Assembly: GCA_965151315.1 (NCBI GenBank)
Contig: CBCTZG010000076.1
Coordinates: 1-13,897, forward strand
DNA: 13,897 nucleotides
Direction: 5' to 3'
Source: Avimonoglobus sp965151315
GTDB taxonomy: Bacteria; Bacillota; Clostridia; UBA1381
This document shows, one piece after another, positions 13,596-13,897 of this stretch (positions are counted from its first letter, which is position 1; every line of letters starts with the position of its first letter). The notes below the pieces were generated by a model, which was given only the letters and a program-made list of their open reading frames with translations, ran no database searches and had not been told where the DNA came from. The position numbers were made by a program, and so were the translations under genes.

Positions 13596-13897
13596 CTACA
13601 AGATTTCTTTTTGTAGCAACACTATTGTCTCGACCATTGTTTCATTTTCCAAGGGCAATTCTTTCACTTCCGTCCCATTTACAGGAACAGGGAAGTTGAA
13701 GATGATCTTCCTGATCCAGTTACCGTCCAGCTGCTTTTCCGGGAACAATTCGATCCGCTCAATGAACGCCCGCATGAACTCCTTCCGCTCCACCTCGGAG
13801 GCGGCTTCATAGACCTGATCAAACGCCAGCAGCAGGCGGTAAATGTTGTCGCCAGAAATTTTCTCCTGTCGGATACTCCGTATCTGGCTTTGCACAT
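13596..13897 (-). CDS. Large serine recombinase, C-terminal end (runs off the right edge)
   Basis: About 100 residues are present, with the frame open to the window edge. The segment reading ISGDNIYRLLLAFDQVYEAAS, then ERKEFMRAFIERIELFPE (the basic strand-helix of the C-terminal zone), KIIFNFPVPVNG, and the final ETMVETIVLLQKE match the C-terminal ends of TndX-like large serine recombinases from Firmicute integrative elements. These enzymes excise and insert elements using a catalytic serine near the N-terminus, which lies outside the window. The GTG at 13895 is an internal codon, not a start. Such genes normally sit at one end of the element, which places an attachment site close to 13430-13600. 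Confidence 0.75.
   Translation of the reverse strand, partial: VQSQIRSIRQEKISGDNIYRLLLAFDQVYEAASEVERKEFMRAFIERIELFPEKQLDGNWIRKIIFNFPVPVNGTEVKELPLENETMVETIVLLQKEIL

Noticed and set aside
1..13897. CRISPR arrays, toxin-antitoxin pairs, retron-like or other defence modules
   Set aside because: I searched by eye for regularly spaced repeats and for small paired genes and found none. All larger frames have ordinary family assignments.

Overview
The window looks like a chromosomal stretch of a Clostridia-type Firmicute with roughly 50% or slightly higher G+C. The reasons are strong AGGAGG-type ribosome binding sites, near-consensus housekeeping (sigma-A-like) promoters with 17-bp spacers, a lipoprotein PotD, a GH18 protein with S-layer-homology repeats, a GH95 enzyme without signal peptide, and the C-terminal part of a TndX-like large serine recombinase. 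No species can be named from the sequence alone.

Left part (1-4600): a loose glycan-utilisation neighbourhood. A GH38 alpha-mannosidase N-terminus runs off the left edge on the minus strand. Next come a GNAT acetyltransferase translationally coupled to a 64-residue protein of unknown function (plus strand), an SGNH/GDSL esterase (minus), and, divergent from it, a complete GH95 alpha-L-fucosidase-type enzyme (plus). The mannosidase and the esterase each have a perfect TTGACA-17-TATAAT promoter. The fucosidase has an extended -10 promoter overlapped by an inverted repeat that looks like an operator.

Middle (4730-7363): a minus-strand unit made of a PLP-dependent methionine gamma-lyase-family protein followed by tRNA-Leu(GAG) and tRNA-Gln(CTG). 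The tRNAs have their own consensus promoter starting 3 bp after the upstream stop codon and end at a shared hairpin terminator. Divergent from this is a PflX-like radical SAM protein.

Right-centre (7397-11233): potABCD, a complete polyamine-type ABC importer (ATPase, two overlapping permeases, lipoprotein), closed by a bidirectional terminator. No promoter is apparent in the 33 bp between the radical SAM gene and potA, so the five genes may be one transcript.

Right end (11234-13897): a 345-bp gene-free stretch with a possible decayed fragment. Then, on the minus strand, a membrane-anchored GH18 hydrolase with three SLH repeats, its promoter overlapping the T-tract of an upstream terminator. 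Beyond that lie an unrecognised 3' gene remnant and the C-terminal end of a large serine recombinase that runs off the window. This last part is the probable edge of a mobile element.

Most of the window is ordinary chromosome. The points most worth checking are the element/host junction at the right end, the operator-like dyad at the fucosidase promoter, the GH18-SLH domain layout, and the small conserved-looking gene after the acetyltransferase. I see no clear new defence or other unprecedented system.
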